This document shows, piece by piece, positions 11,423 through 23,618 of a stretch of DNA of 64,000 bases. Under the pieces are notes generated by a model. That model was not told where the DNA came from. It did not search any database and was given only the letters and a program-made list of their open reading frames with translations. Position 1 is the first letter of the stretch. Every line of letters begins with the position of its first letter. The stretch lies in contig OZ231126.1 of the NCBI GenBank assembly GCA_965153355.1, positions 25,606,001 through 25,670,000 of the forward strand, in the 5' to 3' direction. The translations under genes were made by a program, and so were the position numbers. This stretch comes from Flaccisagitta enflata. Taxonomy: Eukaryota > Chaetognatha > Sagittoidea > Aphragmophora.

Positions 11423-11497
11423 GACATAGCAAAATATGACTGACCAATGGACGTACAAACTGGAATGTAGATTTGCGTAGCACGCAACTGAAAATAG

Positions 11498-11690
11498 AAC
11501 AAGGCCAGATAGACTGCTACCCCAATCGCGTGCGGGTGGGAAGGGGTAGTATTTGAGTTACTGGATCATTTGGGCAGGAGTAGTGAAACCAAAGGTCGCA
11601 AAAACATAACGTAAAATGGGGACTGACCTACCGACCGACCAACGGACGGACATAGCGGGAGTAGAGTCGCGTAGCACGCAACTAAAAAAA
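11498..11690 (+). repeat. R1 short interspersed element
   Basis: Reads 'aacaaggccagatagactgc', 'gcgtgcgggtgggaaggggt', GACC repeats, 'gtagagtcgcgtagcacgca' and 'actaaaaaaa'. Just upstream at 11471-11495 is an orphan hairpin end 'tttgcgtagcacgcaactga'. Confidence 0.8.
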
Positions 11691-11752
11691 ACATTGTCTC
11701 CCAAAAACAACAAATCTGATTGCAACGGAACTCCGTCTAAAACAAATTAACG

Positions 11753-12601
11753 GATACACGGATACACGGATACACGGCTACCGAAGTCGGGTGCGGGTGG
11801 GCAGGGGCCATATTTGAGGTCACTTGACCATTTGGGCAGGAGCAGTGAGGTCCAAAAATTAAAATCATTAAAAAAGTAAAGTGTGACCAACCGACCAACC
11901 AATGGACAAAGCGGGGTACTAGTCCAGTCTGTTGATGCATGAAATTGAGCAAACTCGGCTTTTCCGGAACAAAGCTTGAAAATTTGCATACAAGTATTTA
12001 AAGTTATGTAGATCATAATAATGATAGGTGCAGGTCAAAAAAATTTGAGCACCTGTCCTAAAAATTCATCTAAAATTTTCAAAACCATGCCACCGCCAAA
12101 CCGTCGGCCTCAGGGCAATAAAATTTCATAAGCAAAAAAAAATGTGTTTTATATATGTGCATAGCAAATTTCAGCTCTGTTGCTCTATTACAAGCAGAGA
12201 TATAGCTAATGTACTTTTGGGTGTATTGTTCTCAAAAATACCCGTTTCAAAAAAAAAATGCAGTTTTTATATACAAAAGTAAATTGGCTATATCTCTGCT
12301 TCTAATCAAGTTAGAGAGCTGAAATTTGTTGTGCATATGTACAAAATACATATTCTTTAGCTCATAAAATTTCATTGCCCTCCCTCAAGCGGTTTGGCGA
12401 TGGCATGATTTTAAAAATTTTAAACGATTTTTAAAGATTGGTGCTCAAATATTTTTGACCTGCACCTATCATTATCATGATCTATATGACTTTAAATACT
12501 TGTATGCAAATTTTCAAGCTTTGTTCCAGAAAAGCCAAGTCCTTTCTTCAACAACCTGGACTATACAGAGTCGCGTGCACGCGACTAAAAATATTGCATG
12601 T
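11753..12601 (+). repeat. R1 element split by a TA-flanked foldback
   Basis: The 5' part (11753-11918) reaches 'aaagcggggta'. The 3' part (12564-12601) resumes 'tacagagtcgcgtgcacgcg' and 'actaaaaa'. The middle is the foldback at 11919-12563. The same split is seen in copy B. Three 8-bp 'atacacgg' units at the start mark the site where copy A has lost the B segment 42607-45800. Confidence 0.75.
11919..12563. mobile_element. 645-bp TA-flanked foldback (MITE-like)
   Basis: Arms starting CTAGTCCAGTCTGTTG and ending CAACAACCTGGACTA are inverted, and inner arm sequence such as 'gcatacaagtatttaaagtt' recurs inverted at about 12487-12507. TA is duplicated at 11917-11918 and 12564-12565, as for Tc1/mariner. 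Non-coding. Copy B holds it at 45958-46583. Confidence 0.75.
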
Positions 12602-12838
12602 TTGTCGTTTTTTATACGGGCCATCATAGATAAATGTGCTCCCTACTATGGGCCCAAAAAGTCATATTCTTACATGGCATACTTCGTAAAAGTTGTAGCA
12701 AATTTAGTTTTTAATGATGTTTATCTATCGATTTCATGTATAATATGGATATTTTAGCGGGAATAAATGGAAATGTTATCCACGGCAACAGAATATGATG
12801 GGAAATAAAACACTTTATGTATCATTTGTATTCCTAAC

Positions 12839-13402
12839 ATGCTTCCCCAACTAATTGAAGTCCAGACAGCATCTACTATTTATATAGCACTTACTGGTTT
12901 GGGTTTCTGTACTGAATTAAACTGCTGTACAATAGCCTCCGAAAGATGGGAAAATGGTCTTAGCAACGTTTCAAGCTGCTGCAAATGCGTGGACAATATC
13001 AAAGATATTTGTCTCAAGTGCTTACAGATGCTCATCGACCGACATCTGCCCATATGCGATCGTATCCAAGCTGGGGACGTCCACAGTCGCCGACATGATG
13101 ACTTCCACAATGGTATCCAAACTCGGAATGGCCTCAACCGACAGTGCTACTCAGTTCGTGTCTTTTCTGATGAGCAGCATGATTTGGCCCTGGAAACGCT
13201 CAAGAGACGTTTTTGTCCAAATCGAAGTGTCAAGAAATTAAGATACATTTTAAGCGTCTTGATCGAGGAAGTCTTGATTAGGATTTTTGCGGAGTTCCTG
13301 TCAATTGATTTCATAGAGGCAGAGAAGAAAATGCGGCCTCCTCCGGTTGACCACGAGGAATTAAGAAAGGCAGCTGAGAAACTTCAACAAATGTCTCCGT
13401 AA
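12839..13402 (+). CDS. Hypothetical 187-codon ORF, kept open in both duplicates
   Basis: ATG 12839 to TAA. I recognise no family. The middle is Cys-rich (CCKCVDNIKDICLKC) and the C-terminus is charged and helical (EAEKKMRPPPVDHEELRK). The copy B ORF at 47125 differs at three sites that I can see: Ala/Glu, Arg/Gln and one silent Arg. Against a real gene, other frames over 12880-13241 are also open and plausible, and no splice sites or promoter were identified. It could be an exon fragment captured by a transposon. Confidence 0.3.
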   Translation: MLPQLIEVQTASTIYIALTGLGFCTELNCCTIASERWENGLSNVSSCCKCVDNIKDICLKCLQMLIDRHLPICDRIQAGDVHSRRHDDFHNGIQTRNGLNRQCYSVRVFSDEQHDLALETLKRRFCPNRSVKKLRYILSVLIEEVLIRIFAEFLSIDFIEAEKKMRPPPVDHEELRKAAEKLQQMSP

Positions 13403-14124
13403 ATCGAATTTGGAATTCATTGTCAATAAGTGCATCAAAGAGGGCATCATGCGGATTGGCATGAAATGCTTGGAAACGATCATGCTTTGGGAAAAAAAAT
13501 ACTGCCTGTTTTTACTTGAATTATGCTACCAGCAGATTCCAGTTCACAATTCTCTTTACATCTAGGATGCAACTTTTTTGCTATTTATTACATGCTGCGT
13601 GTTATGATGAACATCTTTGCAATGATCCTACACAGGATTTTCATATTTCTGACTCAAAATCTTCATCTTTTTAATTCATCACGTATAAGCATTCTCGCTG
13701 ATTGATATGCTTTTGAAAAAAGAAGTTTGACTGGTATCAATGATCAATGTAATATTGTTCAAGCTGTTTACAGTTGTTTGCTTTTAGTTAGAAATCACAT
13801 TCTTGGCTGCTTCACATTGGCATCCTTTCCCTCGGTTAACGACTTTGCTGGTGAATGAACAATAACTTTGGCCACTTACTCTGTTGATTAACCAGCTCCT
13901 GTATAATCTAAAGTGTTTTGCTTTTTTTTAATCGAATTAAGCACTTCCTACATTTCATTACTGATCCCCTTTTGATCTAAAATTGGTTTTCGCGTGCTTT
14001 ATCATCACCATTGTTAGAAAAAAAAAAAACATTGTCATACGTCATTAATTTCTATCATGCCTATATACAATGCTTCTCTTAATATACATCTTGGTCGTGT
14101 AAAAACATTGGGTGGTTTTATTGA

Positions 14125-14899
14125 ACACGGCGTCCAGGAACAAACTCTAGGTCTAAAAAAATGGTCAAGATTCTTGACCTGGGGAAATGTCTTTTTTGAT
14201 GCATTAGCTACAAATTAATGGTAAAAATAAAAAAATCTGCTTATAAATATAGAATTGATGGTCAAATAATAGCCAAAAGAGGCATTTTTAAGCATATTTT
14301 AGATTAAAAATTGTATTCATGGCTTCTAAAATTATGTAAAAATGTATGAAAAGTTTGGCTACAGTTGTTGCACTGATGCTTTTACCTACTTTAGTTTGTC
14401 TAAAATGATTTTCAATAATCAAAACAAAAAAACACCAAAAACTGCTGTAAAATGACTATTTTTGATTATTTTTTGCTATTTCTAAGCTCTAATCTTTCAA
14501 ATATCTTTTAAAACTAGCTGGATTATATTCCAGCATGTGTATCTCAACAACATTTTTACATTTTTCATAGTCTTCAAAAATTCTAAAGAAGTAATTATGA
14601 ATTATCTATAAAATAACCCTCTAAACTTACTCAATAGGTAAAAGCATTATTACAGCAACTATTACCACACTTTTCAGATATTTTTTAAACCGCTTGAAGC
14701 TATAATCTTAATTTCTGATATAAAAAATATTTAAGAGTGCTTTGTTTTGGCTATCTTTAAGCTTTGAATTTGATATTTCCATACCAACTTTTTTAATTTT
14801 TGCCATAGATAGATAGCTAATGCATCAAAAAAAAACTTTTTCTCAGGTCAGGAGTCTTGACCATTTTTTCGACCTATGGTTTGTTCCTGGACGCCGTGT
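14125..14899. mobile_element. 775-bp foldback, copy A
   Basis: Ends ACACGGCGTCCAGGAACAAA and TTTGTTCCTGGACGCCGTGT are perfect inverted repeats, and arms such as 'atggtcaag-tcttgacctg' extend inward. The copy B form at 48398-49222 is longer because A lacks about 50 bp at the centre. Non-coding. It predates the duplication. Confidence 0.75.
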
Positions 14900-15099
14900 G
14901 AAGCATTGAAATAACAATCGTTTGAATGGATTTGGCTAGCTTTACAGTGAGATGCTTTTAAGCAGATACCTGTAGACAAAGTGGGATTTGGTGCTTTTGG
15001 GGGGGGGGTTACGAAGGAGGAGAAGGAGAAGGAGAAGATTCCCCATATGTGTGAAAGCATAGGTCAGCGACCTCTGCGGGGCCACTGCCCAAAAAACAA

Positions 15100-15104
<5 letters not shown>

Positions 15105-15171
<67 letters not shown>
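15105..15171 (+). repeat. (GA)n microsatellite
   Basis: Follows an F2 tail ('ggtcagcgacctctgcgggg', 'ccactgcccaaaaa') at about 15060-15100. Shared with copy B. Confidence 0.9.
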
Positions 15172-15175
<4 letters not shown>

Positions 15176-15200
15176 GAACTGGATGCAGAAATATGTTTTT

Positions 15201-15994
15201 AGTCGCTGGCTAAGCGACTCTTTAAGAGGCTGTGTCCGTAGGTATGTAGGTATGACGCACTGAAATTAAAGTAAGAGGAATTTACCCAGAGGACAAAGTT
15301 ACCATTCACTTTACTATTTTTGCTTAGGTCAATGCTTGTGTTTATTTTTTTGTACCTAAATGTGTAAACTTACATGTGGAAATCAATCTGTCACTGTCAA
15401 ATGACAAAAATGCGAAAAGATTGAAAGAAATTCGATTCTGATGAGACTAAAAAAAGAAAAAAATGGCGACAATCATTTTAGTAACTGCTCACTGAAAATT
15501 TTAAATTTGCATAAAAGATCCAAATATCATTGAAATAAGAACATAGCGCCCTCAGTTTATGTTTTAGGAATCGCGCTATGTTCTTGTTTTGTTGATATTT
15601 TGATTTTCTATGCAAATTTAAAATTTTCAATGAGCCATGGTCCATTGACAAGATAATTTTTTTACTGAATTTCGCATGTTTTTTCCGCTGTAAAATAAAG
15701 GATTGGAATTTAAAACTGGCATATGCGAGTCAATTCATGCAAAATATGGTTTTTGACAGTTTAATTGAAAACATAAAAACAAAAATTGTCATTAAATTTC
15801 ATCTTATAAATTTCATGACTTATCTAGCTCGGGTAGCAAATTCTATGATAATTTTCAGTGCGTCGTATGTTGGTAACGCGAACTTTTGGCTGACGCGAAA
15901 TCGACTGAAATAGTGATATCTGAGCATTACGGCCCCTGCCCCGCCACATAACAGCCCCCAACGACTACTTATTGGCCGTGTATCCGGCCTCATT
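15201..15994 (-). repeat. R1 element interrupted by a foldback
   Basis: Plus strand starts AGTCGCTGGCTAAGCGACT (7-bp stem), 'ctttaagaggctgtgtccg', then the insert at 15254-15864, then the rest of the element to 'ccgtgtatccggcctcattt'. Copy B has the uninterrupted form at 49529-49706. Confidence 0.8.
15254..15864. mobile_element. 611-bp foldback inserted in copy A only, GTAT target duplication
   Basis: Perfect ends GACGCACTG and CAGTGCGTC. Flanks are GTAT at 15250-15253 and 15865-15868. Copy B carries a single GTAT (49578-49581) at the empty site. Arms such as 'aaatttgcata' and 'tatgcaaattt' pair across a centre near 15570. Non-coding. Insertion followed the duplication. Confidence 0.85.
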
Positions 15995-16241
15995 TTTTTT
16001 CACTTTTGGCCGAATAGAAAATGGTACATGGCAAATGGCACATGGATGTCTACAAGCACATACCTTTTGTTACTTGGTAAAAGCAGACCCCAAATTCTCA
16101 CTGCGTTAGGCAGAGCCAGAAAGAAAAAAAGAAAGGCCGAGTGTAGGCCAATACATGCGTCTTGCTTTCGAAGAACAGATGAACGAATCAGTGAAGGAAT
16201 TAAGGTATAAAAAAAGGTACAACAGCTTGTTTTGCGTTTTT

Positions 16242-16857
16242 AGGTGCGCCATAGCACCACTATAAGAGGCTCTATGTGCTGGTTGGTTGGTAGGTCAGTC
16301 GGTCACGCTCGAGTTGAAAATCTCTAGAAGAAGAAAAAATCACTGGAAATGATTTGGAAATATGCCAGGATGATTTTAAGATGCGCCATAGCACCTCCAT
16401 AAGAGGCTCTGTCCGTCCGTCCATCCATCGGTCACGCTCGATTGAAAAATTGCTAAAAAAGTTTAAAATAAATTGAAAACTTATTTCGTTCATCACTGAT
16501 CACTGACGATACTCATCATTCTGTTCACTAAAATAATCAGCTACGGTTAGGTCGGATAGAGCTGGGGATAGGTCGGATAGGTCTGGTGATAGGTCGGATA
16601 GGTCTGGGGATAGGTCTGATAGAGCTGGGGGTAGGTCTGATAGAGCTGGTGATAGGTCTGAAAGAGCTCGGGATAGGTCTGATAGAGCTCAATATAGGTC
16701 TGATAGAGCTTGGTAAAGGCCTGATAGAGCTCAGGATAGGTGTGACAGAGCTAGGAAAAGGTCTGATAGAGCTAGTGATAGGTCTGATGGAGCTAGGGAT
16801 AGGTCTAAGAATTAATGACACCCAGCACACCGTCTTGGCCCGTGTATCCGGCCTTGT
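16242..16857 (-). repeat. R1 long form with 21-bp minisatellite
   Basis: Two hairpin ends lie in tandem at 16242 (AGGTGCGCCATAGCACCA) and 16378 (AGATGCGCCATAGCACCT), each with 'ataagaggctct' downstream. A 21-bp array (GATAGGTCTGATAGAGCTgGG) fills about 16555-16810. It ends 'cttggcccgtgtatccggcc'. It is in opposite orientation to the copy at 10458-11051 and shares its full layout. Confidence 0.75.
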
Positions 16858-16984
16858 CTGTTTCAAAAGCCTGGCCGACAGACTAACAGACAAACAGAGC
16901 AACTGGCATGACCTCTTGAAGACATGCGTAGACGCGTATAAAAACGCTCTGAATGCTTTAGTGCAAGGACGTAAAGGAGAACAA

Positions 16985-17168
<184 letters not shown>

Positions 17169-17509
17169 AAAGAAAGGAAGAAAGAAAATCAAAATGAGAA
17201 TGCAATCAAGGCAAAAAGTTATTTTTTCTCCCTTTTTTCTCCCTTATTACTTTTTTTCACAATCCACTTGAGGCCGATCGCCAATGAGGAACCTTTTTTT
17301 CCATTCCACTTCAGGCCGAATCATGAAATGAGGGCAGTGAGCTTCCAATCCACTCAAGGCCGATTCGGCCTTGAGTGTTTGAGCTACTAACTCTAGTACG
17401 AAATTCGGACTTTAGATACCTCCTCAGAGAGGTTGACCTCTCATATAGTATTGAATGAGGGGTTTAACTCACCAGGGGATAACAGATATCGTTGAGTTAC
17501 AACGAACTA

Positions 17510-19018
17510 CATGGTGTTTCACGCGTTTTGAGGTTTAAAGAATCGATATAGCTTTTCTCCTAGAAAAGCTAATCTAAATCTGAAAAAAGGCCTGAGTAGA
17601 TCTTGAAGTGCAGTTTTTTTATGGCACCAATTTTTTATACCTGCACTTTTAAATATGCCCACTATGTAAGTTTGAAAAAAAACAACCATATCCAGCCTGC
17701 ATCTTTAATCTGGATAACTATGGCAAAAAAAAAGCAAACTTTTTGTTTGTTAGTGTTTCACATCCAAGCAATAAGAAAAACATAGCAAAATCCATGACCA
17801 TTTTGAAGCTCTGCGAAAGATCTTTCTAATGAGACCTTGCTGGTTGTCATACATCTATCTTTTTAGAAATGGCAGAAGAATGAAGACCGGTGGTCAAGAA
17901 TTTGGAAAGTCTGTACCACCTGATTTTCATGGGCTATCTTTATTGTAACAAAGGAATCAAACGAATTGAGTTAGAAATTGGTTCTTGGCTCCATTTTATA
18001 AAAAATTCATAGCTCTTTGATTTGCTCATGGATATCGAGTAGCTAAGACAATCCTGAGTAACGTAATTAACAATAGTCGCAAAAGCGTTAGATGGTCAGC
18101 GGTACCCGATGCCCCTATGTGAGCGTTTGTGGGTGTGAGGTGGTTAGAGGGGCAGCGGCCCCGAAGGGACCGATGACCTATGCTGTTTTTATTCAAACCT
18201 TAACGATTGAATTTGAGCCTGGAGGCTATATTTGGGGTCCTAAGGCTGAGATTTGAGCTCTGAGGCTGGGATTTGAGCCTCAAGGCTGGGATTTGAGCTT
18301 GGAGGCTGGAATTTGAGCCTTGAGGCTAGGATTTGGGGCTAGAGACTATAATTTGAGCCTTGGGGCTGGGATTTGAGTCTTGAGCCTGGGATTTGGGCTT
18401 TGAGGCTTTGGTTTGAGCCTCGAGGCTGGAAGTTGGGCCTCAAGGCTGAGATTTGAGCCCTGAGGCTGGGATTTGAGCCTCATGGCTGGGATTTCCTGAG
18501 ACGCAGAATTTGGGCCCTGGTGACATGAGATGAGAAGAAGGACAGAAGATAAATTTCCATGTGAGAAACAAGTCCTGGTCCCTTCTGGGCCTGCCCAAAA
18601 CGGAAAGAGCAAGATTTCTCGATGGAAAAAAATTGAAATGAACATTTTTTTCAATCTGTGATTTTTTTCTTTAATCTTTTGCCATTTCTAAATGAATGAA
18701 GCTACAATGTCCAGCAACATCGCGTTTTGAAATTTTTTTGCAGAGTTTTTAAAAAGTCATGGATTTTCTGTAGTTCAGGTTGATAGTTGACCAGAAACTA
18801 GTAAAAGAAGTTGTCCATTCTTTTCTTTACCATGTTTAGTTAACTGGATAATGTTGTTTACTTTAAACTCCCAAGGTAAAAAGCGCAAATACAAAAACTT
18901 GGTGACATAAAAAAACTGCACTTCAAGATCTATTCAGACCTTTTTTCAGAATTGGAATAGCTGTTCTAGGAGAAATGTTATGTCGATTCTTAAAACCTCA
19001 AAACGCGTGAAACACCCT
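17510..19018. mobile_element. Large foldback interrupted by an F2 element
   Basis: The left arm 'gtgtttcacgcgttttgagg' (about 17514) and 'gatcttgaagtgcag' pair with 'ctgcacttcaagatc' (about 18915) and 'cctcaaaacgcgtgaaacac' (about 18995). Arms are about 130 bp or more. The interior includes unique AT-rich DNA and the F2 insert at 18073-18605. Interior phrases recur at 27200-27550, so a related copy lies there. Confidence 0.6.
18073..18605 (+). mobile_element. F2 element with 20-bp minisatellite
   Basis: Head AGTCGCAAAAGCGTTAGATG, hairpin 'gcagcggccccgaaggga', array of GAGCCTtgAGGCTgGGattt units to about 18500, then a degenerate tail 'ccttctgggcctgcccaaaa'. Confidence 0.6.
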
Positions 19019-19300
19019 GTATGAACTGATGAATAGATGGACGAACCGACATACAGACGAATTGATGCCCATCAATGTTCTCATTGTGTGCATACCCATC
19101 CCCGAACTTTTAGCGCGTGTTTCCGGCACATTTATCATTGGCAAGGTCCCGCATCTTTTTATCATTCTTATTACTCTTTGATATTCGATTTCATTTGCAT
19201 TTACATTTCTGACCCCTAAAAACAGCTGACCCTGAGAGCTGGTCAAAACGACCCTTCTCCATCGCTATTTTTTTTCCTTCTCGTCTCTCTCTAAAAGTCA

Positions 19301-19361
<61 letters not shown>

Positions 19362-19535
19362 ATCTTCATTAACATAATAATGAATGAGTGAGCAACGTCT
19401 TTTGTGTGTGTGTGTGTATATATCTTTCTGTGTGCCCTGCACTGCTATTTTGTCTCTCTGTTGTCAACGTGCTATTCTATTCTTCTTATTCTCTATCCCA
19501 GTAGCCCACTGTCTCAGCCTGCCCCTGCACCTGTG

Positions 19536-19593
<58 letters not shown>

Positions 19594-19866
19594 CTCATTT
19601 TATTCCCCCTTATCCCTCGTACTCGCCTAAGATATTCATATCGGACATATCTCCTATTTCTGACCCTGACGCCAGGTCACTCATATAAAAAGAAGAAAGA
19701 AAAAGATCCCCCGCTCTTCCATGCTCGCCTAAAGTTGGACTGTCTGACTGTGGACTGTCTGACTGTCTGTCTGTCAGTCTATCACGCTTGTCTGTCTGTC
19801 TCTCTCTCGTCTGTCTGTCTGTGTTTCTTTCTGTCTCTTTTGTCTGTGTGTGTGTATGTGCTGATT

Positions 19867-19914
<48 letters not shown>

Positions 19915-20213
19915 GCTCCCTCTCACTCTTGTCATACAGCCGGAGGCAGAAGCTTTTATACGACATTTAGTCCAAATATAGAGCAAAGAAGGGCAAAAAT
20001 TTCGCCTCCACCGTCATCTCATTACCATTTTAATCCATGACCCCTTTTATGTGAGGTTTATGTATGATTTATAGCTGTATGGATCATACTAGCATGTTCA
20101 CTTGACAGGGTGGTATTTGATACTGCAGAAATTTTTCAGCTGTATTTGCTTAGTTCGTTTTTGGTCAAACGTGTTCTTATTTTTTCTAACGAAACCATGA
20201 AAATCATTTAAAA
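19019..20213. repeat. Microsatellite-rich stretch
   Basis: (GT)n at about 19306-19358, (CT)n at 19537-19590, (CTGT)n and (CT)n at 19745-19915. No supported gene; the SLSLSL and HTHTHT frames are repeat translations. Confidence 0.75.
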
Positions 20214-20908
<695 letters not shown>

Positions 20909-21132
20909 AACTGACGGTCGGAGAAAGTGAAACCTGAACAAACTAAACTGAAGTAAGGTGGTAAATGCCTTTAAAGCGTTACTGAGGCAGTGAATAAGGC
21001 ATCTGAAGTTGGGCAGTGGGAGTCGATACATTCGAAATACAGTTGAGCTTCACTAAAGCGCATGTCAATGGTTTGGACAAAATCATGCCTCATAATCAAG
21101 TTTCCTTATTGCTATAAAAAGAAGTAACTGTA

Positions 21133-21470
21133 TAGTAGGTGTCGTCTAGACTTGGAAATACGGGGAATTCATTCCAGGAGGACAAATAAACTTAAGAGAT
21201 TGATATTTGGAATATAGACTAATAAAAAAATTTTTATTGCTAATAAGTATCAATATTTTAAGAACTTTTTTGAGAGATGATTGTTTAAGATAAAGTTCGC
21301 TACAACTTTCCCACAATATGTTCAGTAAGAATGTGTTTCCATGGCAACCAACACCCATAGGTGATAAAGCATCCTTTCATCAATTTATATTCCAAATATC
21401 AGTCCCTTAAGTTTATTTGTCTTCCTATAATGAATTCCCCCGTATTTCCAAGTCTAGACGACATCTACTG
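21133..21470. mobile_element. 338-bp foldback MITE
   Basis: Arms TAGTAGGTGTCGTCTAGACT and AGTCTAGACGACATCTACTG are inverted and continue inward for about 100 bp. TA flanks both sides (21131-21132 and 21471-21472). Tc1/mariner-type target choice. No coding capacity. Confidence 0.75.
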
Positions 21471-21933
21471 TACAATTAATGATGGTCAATCATTGAAGAC
21501 TGTTAACACAGGCTGGGCATAGGACGAGAATTCATAAATAAATACACATTGATACATAAATACATACATACTGATACAAAAGGCGATGAAGAAAAATAAC
21601 ATGCATGAATGTTGATCATTAATTGGTGAAATTGTTTGATTCAGGTGTCCTCTTTTTGCTACAGATTTGTAGTCGTGGACGTGATTCCATTTTGTTCAGT
21701 TCTTTCTTTTTGATCAGTTCTCTCTTTTTTGCACAGTTCTTTCTTTTTTGTTCAGTTCCTTTCTTTTCCTTTTTTGCGTCTTTTTTAATTCTTCTTTGTC
21801 TTCTCTTCGCCAGACTGGAACCCGAAAAAGGAGGGACGAATTCGTTTGAAGTCTTTTCACCTGAAAGTCAAAAAGTCTGACAAAAAAGAAAGAACTTTGG
21901 ACATGGAAGAAGATCCTGAGGAGCAGACGACTG

Positions 21934-22175
<242 letters not shown>

Positions 22176-22476
22176 GAAAGACAGAGAGACAGACATACAG
22201 AGATAAACAGCCAGCCAGATAGACAGACAGATAGAGAGACCGAACGTCAAGCAAACAAAGACAGACGGGTAGGGACAAACAGACAGACAACCCGACAAAT
22301 TGACGAACAGAAAAAAAAAAAACAGACAGACGGCGACAGACAGATACATCCTTACACATACAAAGAAGATTCATGTCAAAAGAGCAAAAATCGATGGCAA
22401 AAAAGTTAATATGAAGCGAGAAAAATAGAGGCACAGACAGAATTTAGAGACTGAGACAAAAATGAGAAGAAGAAAG

Positions 22477-22653
22477 TCCGGATACAAGGCTACCCCAGTC
22501 GCGTGTGGGTGGGCAGGGGCAATGATGTAGAAAGTCACTCGGGCATTTTGGCGGTAACGCTGAGCTAAAAAAAAACTCATGAACGCCGAAAAAGTAAAAC
22601 AACCGACGGACGGACAAAACGGGGTATAGAGTCGCATAGCACGCCACTAAAAA
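22477..22653 (+). repeat. R1 short interspersed element
   Basis: Starts 'tccggatacaaggctacccc', 'agtcgcgtgtgggtgggcag', has 'gaacgccgaaaaagtaaaac' and GACGGAC repeats, and ends 'gagtcgcatagcacgccact' then aaaaa. Stem has one mismatch. Confidence 0.8.
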
Positions 22654-22786
22654 GTAACTTTCAACGCAATTGGCCTCTTACAAATTTGTGGTGTAGAAGA
22701 AAGGCGAGAGATTTCGTGGAGGAAGGGAAAGTAGAAGTGAAAGGGACAGGGAGATTTTGTGGTCCCCCAAAGTGAAAAAAACAGGA

Positions 22787-22787
22787 C

Positions 22788-22877
<90 letters not shown>

Positions 22878-23483
22878 CAGACATAGACAGACAGAGACAG
22901 ACAGAGACAGACAGAGACAGAGACAGAGAGAGAGAGAGAGAGACTGAGAGAGACTGAGAGTCACGAAAACAGACCCTGGAGTCACATGTTTCGACATCGA
23001 AAAGAGAAAAAGAGAGAATGAGATAGAGAGACAGAGATCCAATGAAGAAGAAGAAAGAGAGAAAATGAGATAGAGAACCAAATAAGGAGAAAGAGATGGA
23101 GAGGAAGGGTGGAAGTGGGAGGCAGGTCCACGCTGGAGGAAGGGAATTCAACGCTCTGCCGTGCCTGCTGCAGTTGCTGACAACCAAACCAAGGAGGCCG
23201 CCATGATGCATGGAGACGCTAAAGCATATAGCGACACCAAACAACAAATTACGACATGACAAATGAGCCTCGGCCGTTGCGCGCTTCGTCTCCGTCGTCG
23301 CCATCGTCGTCATTGTCATCGTCATCGTTGTCGTCACTGGCATCTCAGACCCTCCTTCCATTTTCCTCTTCCGTAGAACTGCTCTTCCTCCTCCCTCCGG
23401 GTTTTGTACAGGAAACCCTTTGAGTTTGACTAGCCATGGAACGTCCTTCGTCGAAATGTGGGTAATAGTATAGTAAAGCTTAT

Positions 23484-23542
<59 letters not shown>

Positions 23543-23572
23543 ATCTCTTATCATCATCTGTCTCTCTCTTCT

Positions 23573-23618
<46 letters not shown>

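Noticed and set aside
10458-16857. One 6.4-kb transposon with 0.6-kb terminal inverted repeats
   Set aside because: The inverted ends are two independent R1 long forms with their own hairpin ends, and similar copies occur singly elsewhere; transposase exon 2 lies outside. Not fully excluded.
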